Shown here: in pieces, positions 1 through 11,515 of the stretch | How the letters are laid out: every line of letters begins with the position of its first letter | How positions within the stretch are numbered: the stretch's first letter is position 1 | From: Spodoptera frugiperda | Taxonomy: Eukaryota > Arthropoda > Insecta > Lepidoptera > Noctuidae | Assembly (NCBI RefSeq): GCF_023101765.2 | Contig: NC_064224.1 | Location: 5,412,103 to 5,476,102 of the forward strand | Length of the DNA stretch: 64,000 nucleotides | Direction of reading: 5' to 3' | Notes under the pieces: model-generated | Seen by the model: the letters and a program-made list of their open reading frames with translations, nothing else | What the model was told of the DNA's origin: nothing | Database searches by the model: none | Made by a program: the position numbers and the translations under genes

Positions 1-1819
1 TAGAGAAACAGCAATAAAGATTCCAACATAATGCAAACATACCACGCGCATCAAACTACACGAAACAATCAGATATCTTCAATAGAATTTCAATCTTATC
101 ACGAAAAAAACAAAGTCGAAATTCAGCTATAAAAATCCTGACAATGCAAACATACCAGACACATCAAGCTACCCAAAACAATCAGTGTTCTTCAATTGAA
201 ATTCAACCTTGTATAGAAAGTATAGAGTTGCGGTTCCTTTAAATAAATCTGACAGTTCAGTGTAAGTGAAGGTTTTTCAAAATGGCGACGGTAGCGCATC
301 ATGACGTCACAGGTCGAGATAGCGGTGACAAATGGTATACAGTAATGTAAATCATTACCTGGAATGACAGAAAATGTTTTAACGTTGAAAATTATTGCGA
401 AATGCGACGTTCTGCGTTGGTAATAGGTACTATTTTTATTTGAATCCAGATACAGATTTTCTTAAATGTAAAGAATGGTTTAGTAAAAGAAGATTTTATT
501 TAAAGAAGGTTTTACTGACTTGTTGCTTGATTAAATCGCGAATGCCTTTCAATTCTTAGGTTGAACAAATTGAAATGGGTTTTTTTTAGTTTCTTAGTAA
601 AAGCATGAAGTCTAGAAACATACATATTACATAGTATGAATTAATTTGGAATTGAATAGATCTCTTTTCTCAGTAAAAGCTAACATTTTGAGGTAAATAA
701 AAATAGAGAGCAGATGCTATAATATTATTGACGAATTTCTTAATAATGGGTCACTCCGCTGTTAACATAACGCCATGATCTTTAAATTCATCCTTAATTA
801 CTAACCAGTTAACTCAACCGTGATATATTATTGGCGATTAGTTAGTTACATTACATACGGTACATTATTGGAGAAAATGTCTACTAGTTTCGAGTTACAA
901 GGGGTACTCTTCATCATGAGCAGCGTGCGCAAACACGGTGACGTCGCGCAGTAGGCTGAAACAATCTATGGTATTTTTGTGTAAGTTAACATTTCTTAAG
1001 TAAATTGAATTTCAAATTACTAGTACCCACTAGTACACTATTAGCATGCCGTAACGGTAAACTCTACTATAAATGTTAAACACTCATTGAATTTTTTAAT
1101 CCATATTTGCAACCGAAATACATGATTTTGTTTAAACAATGATTCTACACCACGATTGAGTTTATCATCAGAAAATAAAACTCACAAAAATACAGCCGTT
1201 AAGATAAATTAAAACGACATTAAGCCGACATTTATTTTAATACAAATCACTCTGCGATATTTTTCGAACATAAATGTCGTTTAATAAATATAACCTCAAA
1301 ATGCAATCGTATCCATCAATCTTCGAATAGACATTGAAATATCATTTTTTATCAGCCAGCAACGTTTCAGTCATATACGTAATAGCTATAACATGTTATA
1401 AGTTAAAAATACATCAGTTCAAATAGCTATGACAAATGTTTTTAAAGAGATTTACGCTGTAAAAAATCTTGGCAGAATAAATCCACACATCAACACCATT
1501 CATCTAAGTCAGTTATTTTACGTATACTGTGCACGTAAACACATAAATTAGACTCTGATTTTTTAGCTTGGTCTGCAATCAAAATATTGTTAGGTAAATT
1601 AGATGGGAGGTTTGAAATATGTTCGGTTTTAAGTGCTCTATTAATATTAGTGACAATTTAATTGTTATATCAACGCTTACTGTCCAAGACGCGTCATATG
1701 ACGTCATACGAACACATGCAGCCTACAAATACCTAACGATAGATGGAGTTGTTTGAGGAGTGAGTAACACAGCATTACTTCTCCGTGGACACAGTTTTAG
1801 GAAACAGAGAGTAAAGTTC
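1..1819. other. AT-rich non-coding stretch
   Basis: No open reading frame with protein-like composition is visible on either strand. The sequence is AT-rich and holds one recognisable dispersed repeat (858-950). It could be intergenic or intronic for a gene outside the window. Confidence 0.6.
858..950 (+). repeat. Dispersed repeat family, copy 1
   Basis: The core motif ctactagtttcgag, followed by a ctcttcatcat segment and a GC-rich tail, recurs at 57760-57840 (same orientation) and 59350-59465 (opposite orientation). Three related copies in one window show that this is an interspersed repeat. The family is not identified. Confidence 0.6.
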
Positions 1820-1985
1820 CCTAAGAAAGGGGGATCGTCCAGGGGGATCCTCTGGAGCTGCGGACTACCTACAGGTTTACCGGGCCTCCAGCGGGAAAGC
1901 AGAAGTAGGAACGCGGTGGTTTTTAGTCAGTAAGAGTCTGACACTCCCTCTCACCTTGCACTGGCGAAAGAAGTCATTGGATGAT
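1820..1985 (+). repeat. SINE-like dispersed repeat, copy 1
   Basis: It contains the block gtcagtaagagtctgacact followed by ccctctc and a tcattggatgatt end, with an upstream ctgcggactacctacagg segment. The same blocks in the same order recur at 2965-3095 (+) and at 26755, 34745, 60535 and 60716 (-). The family is short and has no coding capacity. It resembles repeats that are abundant in noctuid moths, but the name is not certain. Confidence 0.65.
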
Positions 1986-2530
1986 TCCCCCCCCCTGAAA
2001 AAAGGCGGGATCCTCATGATCATGCTTGGCGGGCTTTCTGCCCAACTGTTTCACCCGAGTCATCTCATCATCCTCGGGCATATGGTCGCGCGATCCAGGC
2101 CAATGCCTGTTTCAGCAGTGTCTTGTCGCTACCTGCGACTGCAGGCGAAAGGTTGGAATACTTGGGCTTCTTGCGGCGTCCGATGTGGTCGCGTGTCCGG
2201 TGGTTTTGCGCTGCCAAGGCCGCGCTTAAGCCGGTGCAGGCCCGGCGAGCAGCAAGCTGTTAGCGACGCGTAGTCTTGTTCAGTGGGGTGGAGTCTCTGC
2301 CCTCAGGACGAGAGTCTTAGAGCGTACGAGTGGGAGATCTCATATAGTGTCCGATGGGTCAGTTGGCGCGACCAGATCTCGTGGGAGGCCGAATCCGTCG
2401 GAGGGGCGTTGATGGTATGGCGCCAGCTCCCGGAGTAGTCAAACCGTGTATTGCTAGAACGCTCGAACATGTTACTCTTCAGGCGCTGTACGTAGTCGTC
2501 GACGCTCTCTACGCCTCGGCCTCGGCTCAA
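1986..2530. other. GC-rich block of unknown nature
   Basis: About 0.5 kb of clearly higher GC than its surroundings follows directly on the repeat at 1820-1985. The longest ORFs (75-105 codons) overlap on both strands and have no recognisable motifs. It may be the 5' end of an unrecognised retroelement, or part of the same repeat. No function is assigned. Confidence 0.4.
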
Positions 2531-2964
2531 CTGTTGTTTTTTGGAATTTTCTATCCATGTTTATTTGCAAGTAAACATCATATGTGCTAAGTAGGATTTA
2601 TGACGTCATCCGCCTATGTGCGCCATCTGTCGTGTGTCATTCATTGTCTGTCATGTGTCACCACACAGCTTTCATCGTTTTTATGTTTTATTTATAGGTG
2701 TTGCGTACGATGTAATATTTATTCAATACGAAGTTAATTATAAATACGGATTCATTGAACTTTACGTATGATATTTATACAACAAATATTATTATTGAAT
2801 TTATATCCGTCCGCGTTTACTTTGTTGATCATTATTCAATAGGTAATAAAACGAAATAGTCGGTATTAAAATTGAATGATACAGGCTTTTGGTAATACCT
2901 GGAGTTTAATAAATTTTGTCACCACTCCTGCTCTTTTCGTGGGTGTTGTAAAAGCTGACTAAGG

Positions 2965-3095
2965 TTACATTACCAACCAACCCGGAGCTACGGAATACGT
3001 AGCGGGTTACCGATGCCCCGGCTCCAAGAGCAGGAGTAGGATCGGGGTGGTTTTTAGTCAGTAAGAGTCTAACACTCAGTCTACGTGGGAGAAGT
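2965..3095 (+). repeat. SINE-like dispersed repeat, copy 2
   Basis: It shares the tagtcagtaagagtctaaca block and the upstream cggagctacgga...ccggctccaagagcaggagta segment with the copy at 1820-1985, in the same order and orientation. Confidence 0.65.
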
Positions 3096-3610
3096 CCATG
3101 TATAATATACCCCTTATAAAAAATGGGGCCTTTACCAGACGCCTTTTAGTAGTAAAGTTGACAATTGTGCTGATTATTGCAGACCCCTTTTTTGTAGAGA
3201 AAGCCCGTAGTCATGATATGTTAGGAGTCCATTTTTTGTCTAAGGACAAGAAGCGAGCTGTTGATATTGTTGATATAGTAGTTTAGTACATAGGACTTAT
3301 AGAAAGAACAAGGATAAACAAACAATTGTATTTATTTATTATTATTTTTAGCCACAGGCGGACGCCTGCAGGGCAAAGGCCTCCCTACCGTCCTTCCACT
3401 CCTCTCTGTGGCGAGCAAAAAGCAAACAAACACTTATGTACATGTTACTTTTTCTAGTAAAAGGGTACTTCATAATATCTTATTACCAGGTCAAAAACAC
3501 ATGCGAAAAGTACAGAAACAAACTAGAAAAAAAGTGTTAATCGAGTTAATTTTCCTCTCCATCTATCTTGTAACACTTACCCTACGTCCTACAAGGCCTT
3601 GTATGTACAT

Positions 3611-3737
3611 TGAGCAGCAGGTCAACCTAAACAAAAAATTCAATTTAGTTCATTGCATTTTCGACTCTACGTCAGAAGGATAAAGTTGGAAATGTGATAA
3701 CGTTTGACACAAAAGGGGTAGCTTGACCTGCTGCTCA
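3611..3737. repeat. Short inverted repeat (MITE-like)
   Basis: A 15-bp perfect inverted repeat (tgagcagcaggtcaa at 3611-3625 and its complement at 3723-3737) encloses about 97 bp without coding capacity. The size and arrangement suit a miniature inverted-repeat element. No target-site duplication was established. Confidence 0.45.
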
Positions 3738-4231
3738 CTACGTAAGATGTAATAAAATTTAACTTTCTATTCAGCCATCCATCTTGTGCCCGTTGTGATT
3801 AAGGCACGGAGACGAATCGCCGCGGTCAACGAGCTTCGTAGATAAATGCGTTTGAAACCACAAACGTCTCATGCTACGCATGGTTACCCATCAAGCTATT
3901 ATAAACCAGTTTATCATGATCCCGCTTTGTATGATATCTTCGTACATTCGACAGCCAGTTGATACTAGTTTCCTATAGCCATGTGTATGTTTATCAAAGT
4001 TTTGTTAAAAGATTTTCTCTGTTGTGGTCATTTTCTGGTTAGTTTGTGTTCATTATCCGTGGTTGTGACAATTTGTTTGATGAAATATCTGTGGAAGACT
4101 TTATTTAAAGAAAAAATATCATTGCATGTTGTTTCTATTTAAAGCTGATCATTCATCTTTCAAATTGTATACCAGTGAGTACGATATTAAAGTATTTTTC
4201 TTTTCAGTCAGTTTCTTTCTTAGTTTTTTCT

Positions 4232-4402
4232 TATTTTACACTAGGATTTTCTCCAGTGTCGAGGGACTATTTACAACCATACAAGTTCACATGCACATGA
4301 CACCCAGATCCCAAACAACCATTTGCAGATCACATGATCAACCCGCTACACGTTACACGGCAACCGGTTGCCCAGCCACCGCGCCAACCGTGCAATCCAA
4401 TT
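4232..4402 (-). mobile_element. tRNA-derived SINE (minus), abutting copy A
   Basis: Read on the minus strand, it begins with a tRNA-like head (ttgcacggttggcgcggtgg), continues with the gatctgcaaatggttgtttgg and gtatggttgtaaatag blocks, and ends in a ggagaaaatcctagtgt tail. The same order of blocks occurs at 14281, 31738, 62599 and 63800. The head lies within a few bases of the break in retrotransposon copy A. Confidence 0.7.
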
Positions 4403-4407
4403 AAATA

Positions 4408-5672
4408 AGGAGGGACCTGTACCTCCGCCTCCATATCCCGAGGGGGGTTCATTGCTGGAGGGGTGAAATCGGCGTTCCTGCGCGGGAACAGGGACAGCAC
4501 CACCTCATCCAGCAATGAAGGCTCAAGGGTCTCGGTCACCGGGGGACCTGAGGGGCGCAGTTTGTTACGCGCCGCCCTGTATGGTCTCCCGAATGGATCG
4601 CCGTCTAGTGTCTCCAGCAGCTCGGCTCTCGCTGCGTCTTTGGCGGCGCCGATAGCTGACTTGAGGGCCGCCTTTGCCGCCTTGTACGCTTCGTACAGAC
4701 GGTCCTCGTTTGCTTCGTCTCGGTGCCGCCGGCGACGACTCCGCGTGAACTGGCGCTTTGCGGCCATGCACGCTGCCCGCAGCTGCGCCAGCTCCTCCGA
4801 CCACCAATACACGGCACGGTTTGGAGGCGGACGACGAGTCCGAGGCATGCTGGAGTTACACACTTCGGTCAGAGACCCTCTGAGTAGTGACGCCGCGGCG
4901 TCAACGTCCAGGTCAGGGACGGCAGGGGGCGAAAGCCAGTCCTGCAGGAACGCGGCCTCCTTTTGCAGCCTCCCGGTCCAAGCGAGTGAGAGCCCAACGC
5001 GGAAACGGGGATCGGCCCGACGATGTGGAGTTCCCCGTCGGCTCTGGGTGGAGATTTCGAACCGGATATATCTGTGGTCCGACAGAGTCTCCACCATGTC
5101 CACCCGCCAGTTCTCCACACGTGCGGCCAGCACTGGGGAGGCAAAGGTAACGTCCACTATGGACCCACCCTGCCGCCGCACGCATGTTTGAACACTCCCC
5201 TGTTCAAGAGGGAGAGACCAGAGGAGGCTGCCCACGCCTCAAGCGCCCGCCCACGAGCGTCGGTGGCAGAGTTGCCCCACGTCTCTGACTTGGCGTTCAA
5301 GTCCCCCAGAACGGAAACCTGTCGAGGCGCCATCCTGCCGACTACGGCCGCAAGTCCCTCGAGGAAATCCTCGAAGGCCTGGAGAGGGCGATTTGGGGAG
5401 AAGTAGACCCCCACAAGGGCCAGGTCCCCCCACACGGCGGCCACGTATCCCGATCCTCTCTCTAGAAGCGAGAGGGGAGGGGAGTCTGTGGAAGACCGTG
5501 CCGCAATCGCGACTAGGCCATCCCTGTCGCCCAGCCAACGGTCGGGAATCCGGTAGGGCTCGGCAACTACCGCTACGTCCACCAACCAATCTGCCATGGT
5601 CTGCACCAGCAGGTCCTGGGCCGCTCTGCAGTGGTTGGTGTTGGCCTGTAGGATGAGATGATTGCGCCCCAT
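4408..5672 (-). pseudogene. ORF2 of copy A, endonuclease part only, frameshifted
   Basis: Translation starts at the ATG that overlaps the ORF1 stop (TAATG, 5674-5670). The first 150 or so residues form an APE-type endonuclease, with QANTNHC near the N-terminus, VAEPY, LGDLNAKSETWG and later SDHRYIRFE. One C is missing in a C run near 5200, so the frame breaks where copy B reads on. Further on, a one-base loss near 5036 and a one-base gain near 4965 cancel, leaving about 27 altered residues between them. The reading ends at the 4408 break before any reverse transcriptase motif. It is called a pseudogene because it has a frameshift and no polymerase. Confidence 0.85.
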
Positions 5673-7760
5673 TATTCAATCATCTCATCTCCCGCGTCAG
5701 CGACCGTGACCGGGGTAGCGGTGGCGGTAGCATTGGCAGCGGCAGGACGCTTTGGCGCCTGCATTTTGCCCTTCTTGGTGGGAGGAGTACACTTCCTCCC
5801 AGCCATGAAATGGTTCGCTGGGCGACCACTGGCCGCGCACACAGCACAGTGCGGCGTGGTGGCGTCACAGGACGCCGCCAAGTGCCCCGACTTGCCGCAA
5901 CGGTAGCAGGTATCTGCCCTCTCCGCGCTGGACGGACACATGTATCGGGTGTGGCCAGTGCCGAAGCACTTGAAGCAGCGCAGAGGTTGCTCCTCGAGTG
6001 CTCGGACCACAGCTGAGCTGAACCCGATCAGCAGCCGTCCTTTGGTTCTGTTCAGGACGGCCTTGGCTGCGGTGACTGGGCAGTCCACACGGGTCATGCC
6101 CAGGCCGCGGCGGCCAGTCCAGATGGTCCGACCATGCACCGCCTCGACGGAGCAGCCTCCTGCTGCTGCAATGGCCGCAACCACTTCGTTCATGGAAACT
6201 GAATCATCGAGATCCACAACCTCCAGTGTCGCGGACTTGACTGGTCTGGCGACCTTTGCCACGTCCGCGATGCCCTCTCGCAGCTTAGCTGCGAAGAGAT
6301 CCGCGTTTTGCGAACCCGCGGCCCCGGGGAACTCGAACAATCGAGCGCCGGTTTGGGTACGGCGACACTTGATGGGGCCGATGCCCAATTGGATGGGGTC
6401 AGCGAACCCACGAGCCCGCGTCAGCACCGACTCGTATGTTTCACCCCTTTCGGCGGCCTCTGGAGTGATGGTCACCGTCACCGCCGCCGACCTGGGAGCC
6501 GCTAGTTTCACACCCTTGTTTAAGGGAGCGGCAGGAGCCCTATTTGCTGCAGGAGCAGCCGGGGTGATTTTCGGGACCGCTTTCTTCTTTTTCCTCTTTT
6601 CACTACCTCCGTCCACGTCTCGGTGGGAGAGGTGGCGGAAGGTTCCCCCGCGTCGTCCTGCTGGCTAAGAGGAGGAGCTGCTTGGACGGTTCCAAGCTCG
6701 ACTTGTGCATCTCCACTTGCGCTGGGCGCAAGTGGAGCTGCCGCCTGGGACTTTTTCCCTTCCCTTTGCCCTTAGAGGGCTTTGGGGCCTGGGGTTGCCC
6801 GCTGGTGGATGGGACCGTTGCCGGTGCCGGCATCGCAACTGGCGCTCTGTCCGCCGCGAGTGGAGGACGGATGCGCTTTTCCGGCAACAGCCGATCCTCT
6901 ATACCTGCAAAGCAGGCTCTGGTGAAGGCTCTCTCCTCCTGAGTGACCTTGCGGATGATGTCCTCAAGGTCGGAGGAGGAGCCTGTTGCTGCTGAGGCTT
7001 TGGGGGCAGGAGCCGTGGCTTCAGCCAGCTTTTTATGCAGCTGGCTTACCTCAGCCTGCAGGCGATCCACCCGCGCCTGCAGCTGCCGCGATTCATCCGT
7101 GGCCGTGCGCTGCACCAGTTCCGCAATAATACCGTGCAAGCTGGCTGCACGGCATTTAAGGGCCTTTTGAAAGGTTCCCTTGAGATTGGAGGACTTGGAG
7201 GCCACCTCCAAAATCTCCTCCTTGTCCTCCAGCGCCATTTGCGCTAGCTCGGCCACTGAGTGGTCTGCGTACAGGACGTTGGAGGCCCCGTAGCCGGCCC
7301 TGGACCGTGCGGCACCGGTTGCGCGCTCCTTGGCGGCGACCTTTTCTTCTAGGTCCTTTTGGACCTCCACCCGCTTTGCTTGCGCCAGAGACGCCCTCAA
7401 TTGGCGTTGAGCCTCATCAAGTCCCACATCGTGGGAACTTGATTTCGCCTTCACCTTCTTTTTCCTACCAAGAACTGATTCCGAAGAATCGTCAGATTCT
7501 TGCCTCAGGTAGGCCCGCTTTAGGTACCGACTGGTACTGGCGACCGCCTCGGTCACGGACTCGCAGTCCGACGAGTCGTCCGCCCGACAAAACAAACTAG
7601 CCGCAGATGGTGCGCGGCTAGTTTCCGACGCAGAAATGTCGTCAGGTTGGCCCTGAAAAGGGCCGTTGGGTTGGCCCTGAGAAGGGCCGTTGGGTTCGCC
7701 CTGAGAAGGGCGTTTTGATTGGAAGCGCCCGGAGGCGTCCCGCGAAGGCTTCGATGGCAT
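5672..7760 (-). pseudogene. ORF1 (gag-like) of copy A, frameshifted
   Basis: It corresponds to the intact 696-residue ORF1 of copy B. The first part reads from 7760 to about 6758, where one C is missing in a C run after GKGKGK. A second indel near 6598 brings the reading back to the frame that ends at 5672. The C-terminal part holds three zinc knuckles: CFKCFGTGHTRYMC, CYRCGKSGHLAASC and a final CAVC...H...C. The protein would bind element RNA and take it to the target. The two lesions inactivate it as one ORF. The stop TAA overlaps the ORF2 ATG. Confidence 0.85.
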
Positions 7761-7910
7761 CGAAGAAAAGTCTTGTTCGTACTCAACCGCAATGAAGGAA
7801 AGTGTACGAAAGCACAGCGCTCGTTAGCCGCCGGTCTGCCACTCCGTTACGGTGGTCAGACACGGCGTTGCCCGGGATCACTACGTGGAAGTCAGCACTG
7901 TGGGGGATCC

Positions 7911-8020
7911 AACCTAACCTAACCTAACCTAACCTAACCTAACCTAACCTAACCTAACCTAACCTAACCTAACCTAACCTAACCTAACCTAACCTAACCT
8001 AACCTAACCTAACCTAACCT
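7911..8020. repeat. Interstitial telomeric repeat (CCTAA)22
   Basis: About 110 bp of perfect CCTAA units, the insect telomeric repeat, lie between the 5' end of copy A and the poly(A) of copy B. The element sense strand is the TTAGG strand. The 5' boundary reads ...TTAGGTT followed by the GGGATCC element start, and the 3' boundary reads A(n) followed by AGGTTAGG. This fits insertion between TT and AGG of the repeat. Confidence 0.97.
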
Positions 8021-8045
8021 TTTTTTTTTTTTTTTTTTTTTTTTT

Positions 8046-8394
8046 GACCCTGGGAAAAATACTTTATGTATCGTCCTCCCGTCGGGGGACGGGAGGGATA
8101 TGTGGGACTCTCCGGTCGAAGCCGGCATACCCACTAAAAAACCCAGGAGCACACCCGCATCGCCAGTTAGGGGGTCTGGGAGACCGGCTGAACCTTTACT
8201 ACCAGAACCCCCTCGGCGGAGCCCACCTGTGGTGGCAGGCCATTACAAGCCCCTCCCCAGCATGGGAAAGGGGCATCGGGAACGGTCGTGTGCCAACCGC
8301 TCCCGTCCCGCGAGAGGTGAGTAGTGCAATGCAGGTGTAGGCGCCCCCGCGCCTAGCACCCGCTACTCACCCCGGGAGGGAGAAGACGGTTGTA
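8046..8394 (-). other. 3' UTR of copy B
   Basis: Non-coding 3' end of the element between the ORF2 stop and the poly(A). The same sequence, diverged, is present in fragment C at 14109-14280 (shared blocks gtctgggagaccggctgaac and gcccacctgtggtggcaggc). It would be the part recognised by the element's own RT during target-primed reverse transcription, as known for SART1-type elements. Confidence 0.75.
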
Positions 8395-11300
8395 TTATCG
8401 TCTTCTCCTGCCGACTCTTCTTCGTCGGAGCGCTGGAGCGAGAGCGTCTTCCTCTCGCTCACGCTCCGCCACCTCCTTCTGCGATATTACGCACTCGCAG
8501 AAAGAGGCGACCGCCGCCCATGCCTCCTCACTCCCCAGCATAGCGCGAACAATGGAAGGGAGCGAGAGGTCTGCTCCGACCGCCGCAACCAAATTCTGCC
8601 GCGGCTCGGACCACGATGGGCACTCCTCCAGAGTATGCCGCACCGTGTCCGCTGTTGCGCCACAGTGGTGGCACGACGGGCTCTCCTCCCGCCCGATGCG
8701 GTGCAGGTATGAGCCAAAGCAGCCATGGCCTGTCATCACCTGCACCAGGCGGAAGGAGAGGAAACCAAACGGCCGCTCGAGCCAAGCCTGGAGGACTGGC
8801 CCGATGGCGTCCAGCGTTCGTCTGCCAAAGGCAGCAGCGGCAAGGTCGTCCGCCCAATGGACGACTATGGCCTCCTTGGCCTCCTGCCGCACGGCCTCCC
8901 TCACCTCATGAGCCGGGTGCTCTCCGCGCGCCCTCCGCTCTGCCGTCCAATCATAGACTCTGGCGAGCACCCACGCCTCCAGCTCCCACGGAGGTGTGCC
9001 CGCCAGTGCGCATGCCGCCGCGAAGCCCACTGTGCGGTAGGCCCGCGCCACCCGCTGAGCGATAGCCCTTTGAGGCACACGAAGGGCGGTGGCATTCTCC
9101 CTTCTGTGTAGGGAGTCCGCCCAAATCGGAGCCCCATAAAGGGCCATGCTCCTGAGAATGCCGGCGTACAAACGCCGGCATCGCGCGCTGGGCCCCCCCA
9201 GATTTGGCATAAGCCACGAGAGGGCATTCGCTGTTCTTAGAAGGCGCTTGGACAGCTCGGCAAAGTGCGGGCCGAAACGCCACCTGCTATCTAGAATGAG
9301 GCCCAGATATTTTATCTGGCCCTCTACGGCGACCCTGGTGCCGTCCACATAGATGTGGGCGTCGGGAGGGGGGCGCTGCCTCGGGCCGTGGAAGAACACG
9401 GCCTCGGTTTTGTGCAGCGCCACCGTCAGCCCCAGGCGGTGGATCCTGTTGGCAACCAGGGAGCCGCCCGCTGATGCCAGGTTGGCCGCCGTCGTGAAGC
9501 CCCCGCGGGCAGTGAGGAGAGTGTCATCCGCGTAACATATGACACTCGTCCCGCGGAGGAGCGTTCCCCGCAGGAGCCAGTCGAAACCAACGTTCCATAG
9601 GAGGGGTCCTAACACTGACCCCTGCGGAACGCCGGACTCCACGACGTAGCGCCGAACCTCTCCGTCTCTGTCGACAAGGACGACAGCCCTGTCTGCCAAG
9701 TAATCGGCCAGTAGGCTCCGAAGGTATTGAGGCACCCCGTGGAATCGGAGCGCCTCAATGATGGTTGAATGGGGGATGGAGTTGAACGCGTTGGCTATAT
9801 CAAACGACACAGCCAACAGTCCATCCCCTTCTTCCACGGCCTCCTTGACCTGGCCCTTGAGACGGGTCAGGGCATCTATTGTCGACCGCTGGGCTCGAAA
9901 ACCGAACTGAGCGTCGGAGAGATCCGGTCCAACGTTGGCAAGATGGCGGTTGAGGCGGGCAGCTATGATCCCCTCGAACATTTTTCCGACCTCATCGAGC
10001 AGAACGATGGGCCGGTATGCCGAGGGGAGTCCGCCGGGCGTCCGTCTTTGCGCAGCAGGCACAGTTGCCCTTCCTTCCAGGGTTTCGGGAACCTCCCCGT
10101 TGCGAGACACGCGCTGAAGAGGTCCCGAAACCGCTCCTCCATTTGGGAGGCGGCAATGGCCACTACCCTAGCGGGGATACCGTCTGGGCCGGGGGCAGTT
10201 TTCTTTCCCCGGAGGCGGACTAACGCCGTGTGAAACTCGCCTTCCGCGACAGGAGGGACCTGTACCTCCGCCTCCATATCCCGAGGGGGGTTCATTGCTG
10301 GAGGGGTGAAATCGGCGTTCCGGCGCGGGAACAGGGACAGCACCACCTCATCCAGCAATGAAGGCTCAAGGGTCTCGGTCACCGGGGGACCTGAGGGGCG
10401 CAGTTTGTTACGCGCCGCCCTGTATGGTCTCCCGAATGGATCGCCGTCTAGTGTCTCCAGCAGCTCGGCTCTCGCTGCGTCTTTGGCGGCGCCGATAGCT
10501 GACTTGAGGGCCGCCTTTGCCGCCTTGTACGCTTCGTACAGACGGTCCTCGTTTGCTTCGTCTCGGTGCCGCCGGCGACGACTCCGCGTGAACTGGCGCT
10601 TTGCGGCCATGCACGCTGCCCGCAGCTGCGCCAGCTCCTCCGACCACCAATACACGGCACGGTTTGGAGGCGGACGACGAGTCCGAGGCATGCTGGAGTT
10701 ACACACTTCGGTCAGAGACCCTCTGAGTAGTGACGCCGCGGCGTCAACGTCCAGGTCAAGGACGGCAGGGGGCGAAAGCCAGTCCTGCAGGAACGCGGCC
10801 TCCTTTGCAGCCTCCCGGTCCAAGCGAGTGAGAGCCCAACGCGGAAACGGGGATCGGCCCGACGATGTGGAGTTCCCCCGTCGGCTCTGGGTGGAGATTT
10901 CGAACCGGATATATCTGTGGTCCGACAGAGTCTCCACCATGTCCACCCGCCAGTTCTCCACACGTGCGGCCAGCACTGGGGAGGCAAAGGTAACGTCCAC
11001 TATGGACCCACCCTGCCGCCGCACGCATGTTTGAACACTCCCCCTGTTCAAGAGGGAGAGACCAGAGGAGGCTGCCCACGCCTCAAGCGCCCGCCCACGA
11101 GCGTCGGTGGCAGAGTTGCCCCACGTCTCTGACTTGGCGTTCAAGTCCCCCAGAACGGAAACCTGTCGAGGCGCCATCCTGCCGACTACGGCCGCAAGTC
11201 CCTCGAGGAAATCCTCGAAGGCCTGGAGAGGGCGATTTGGGGAGAAGTAGACCCCCACAAGGGCCAGGTCCCCCCACACGGCGGCCACGTATCCCGATCC

Positions 11301-11515
11301 TCTCTCTAGAAGCGAGGGGGAGGGGAGTCTGTGGAAGACCGTGCCGCAATCGCGACTAGGCCATCCCTGTCGCCCAGCCAACGGTCGGGAATCCGGTAGG
11401 GCTCGGCAACTACCGCTACGTCCACCAACCAATCTGCCATGGTCTGCACCAGCAGGTCCTGGGCCGCTCTGCAGTGGTTGGTGTTGGCCTGTAGGATGAG
11501 ATGATTGCGCCCCAT
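8395..11515 (-). pseudogene. ORF2 of copy B: endonuclease-reverse transcriptase with two frameshifts
   Basis: About 1040 codons. It starts at the ATG of the TAATG overlap (MGRNHLILQANTNHCRAAQ). The order is APE-like endonuclease (VAEPY, LGDLNAKSETWG, SDHRYIRFE), linker, reverse transcriptase (palm motif FDIANAFNS, catalytic YADDTLL, then LGLILDSRW) and a C-terminal finger CHHCGATADTVRHTLEECPSW typical of the R1 clade. Copy A has one base more in the purine run near 11315, and the loss shifts the frame in B. A second loss in a CCCC run near 10027 splits the reading between GRPADSP and SAYRPIVLLDEV. Element D reads through that same junction, confirming a lesion. Both breaks lie in homopolymer runs, so sequencing error cannot be ruled out. 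Confidence 0.88.

Larger units (their letters stand above)
4408..7910 (-). mobile_element. R1-clade telomere-repeat retrotransposon, copy A (3' part missing)
   Basis: This copy is nearly identical by eye to the first 3.5 kb (sense) of copy B at 8021-13758. In the sense (minus) direction it starts directly after the (TTAGG)n tract at 8020-7911. It carries ORF1 with CCHC knuckles and the endonuclease part of ORF2. At about 4408 it stops inside ORF2 just before the reverse transcriptase, and a SINE head begins. Missing the 3' end is unusual, since incomplete LINE copies normally lack the 5' end, so a later deletion or rearrangement is likely. Several single-base indels make it non-functional. 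Confidence 0.88.

Noticed and set aside
4463..5191. 242-codon plus-strand ORF (and its twin at 10306-11034)
   Set aside because: Antisense shadow of the GC-rich endonuclease part of ORF2. Arginine/serine-rich with no motifs, and duplicated only because the retroelement is.
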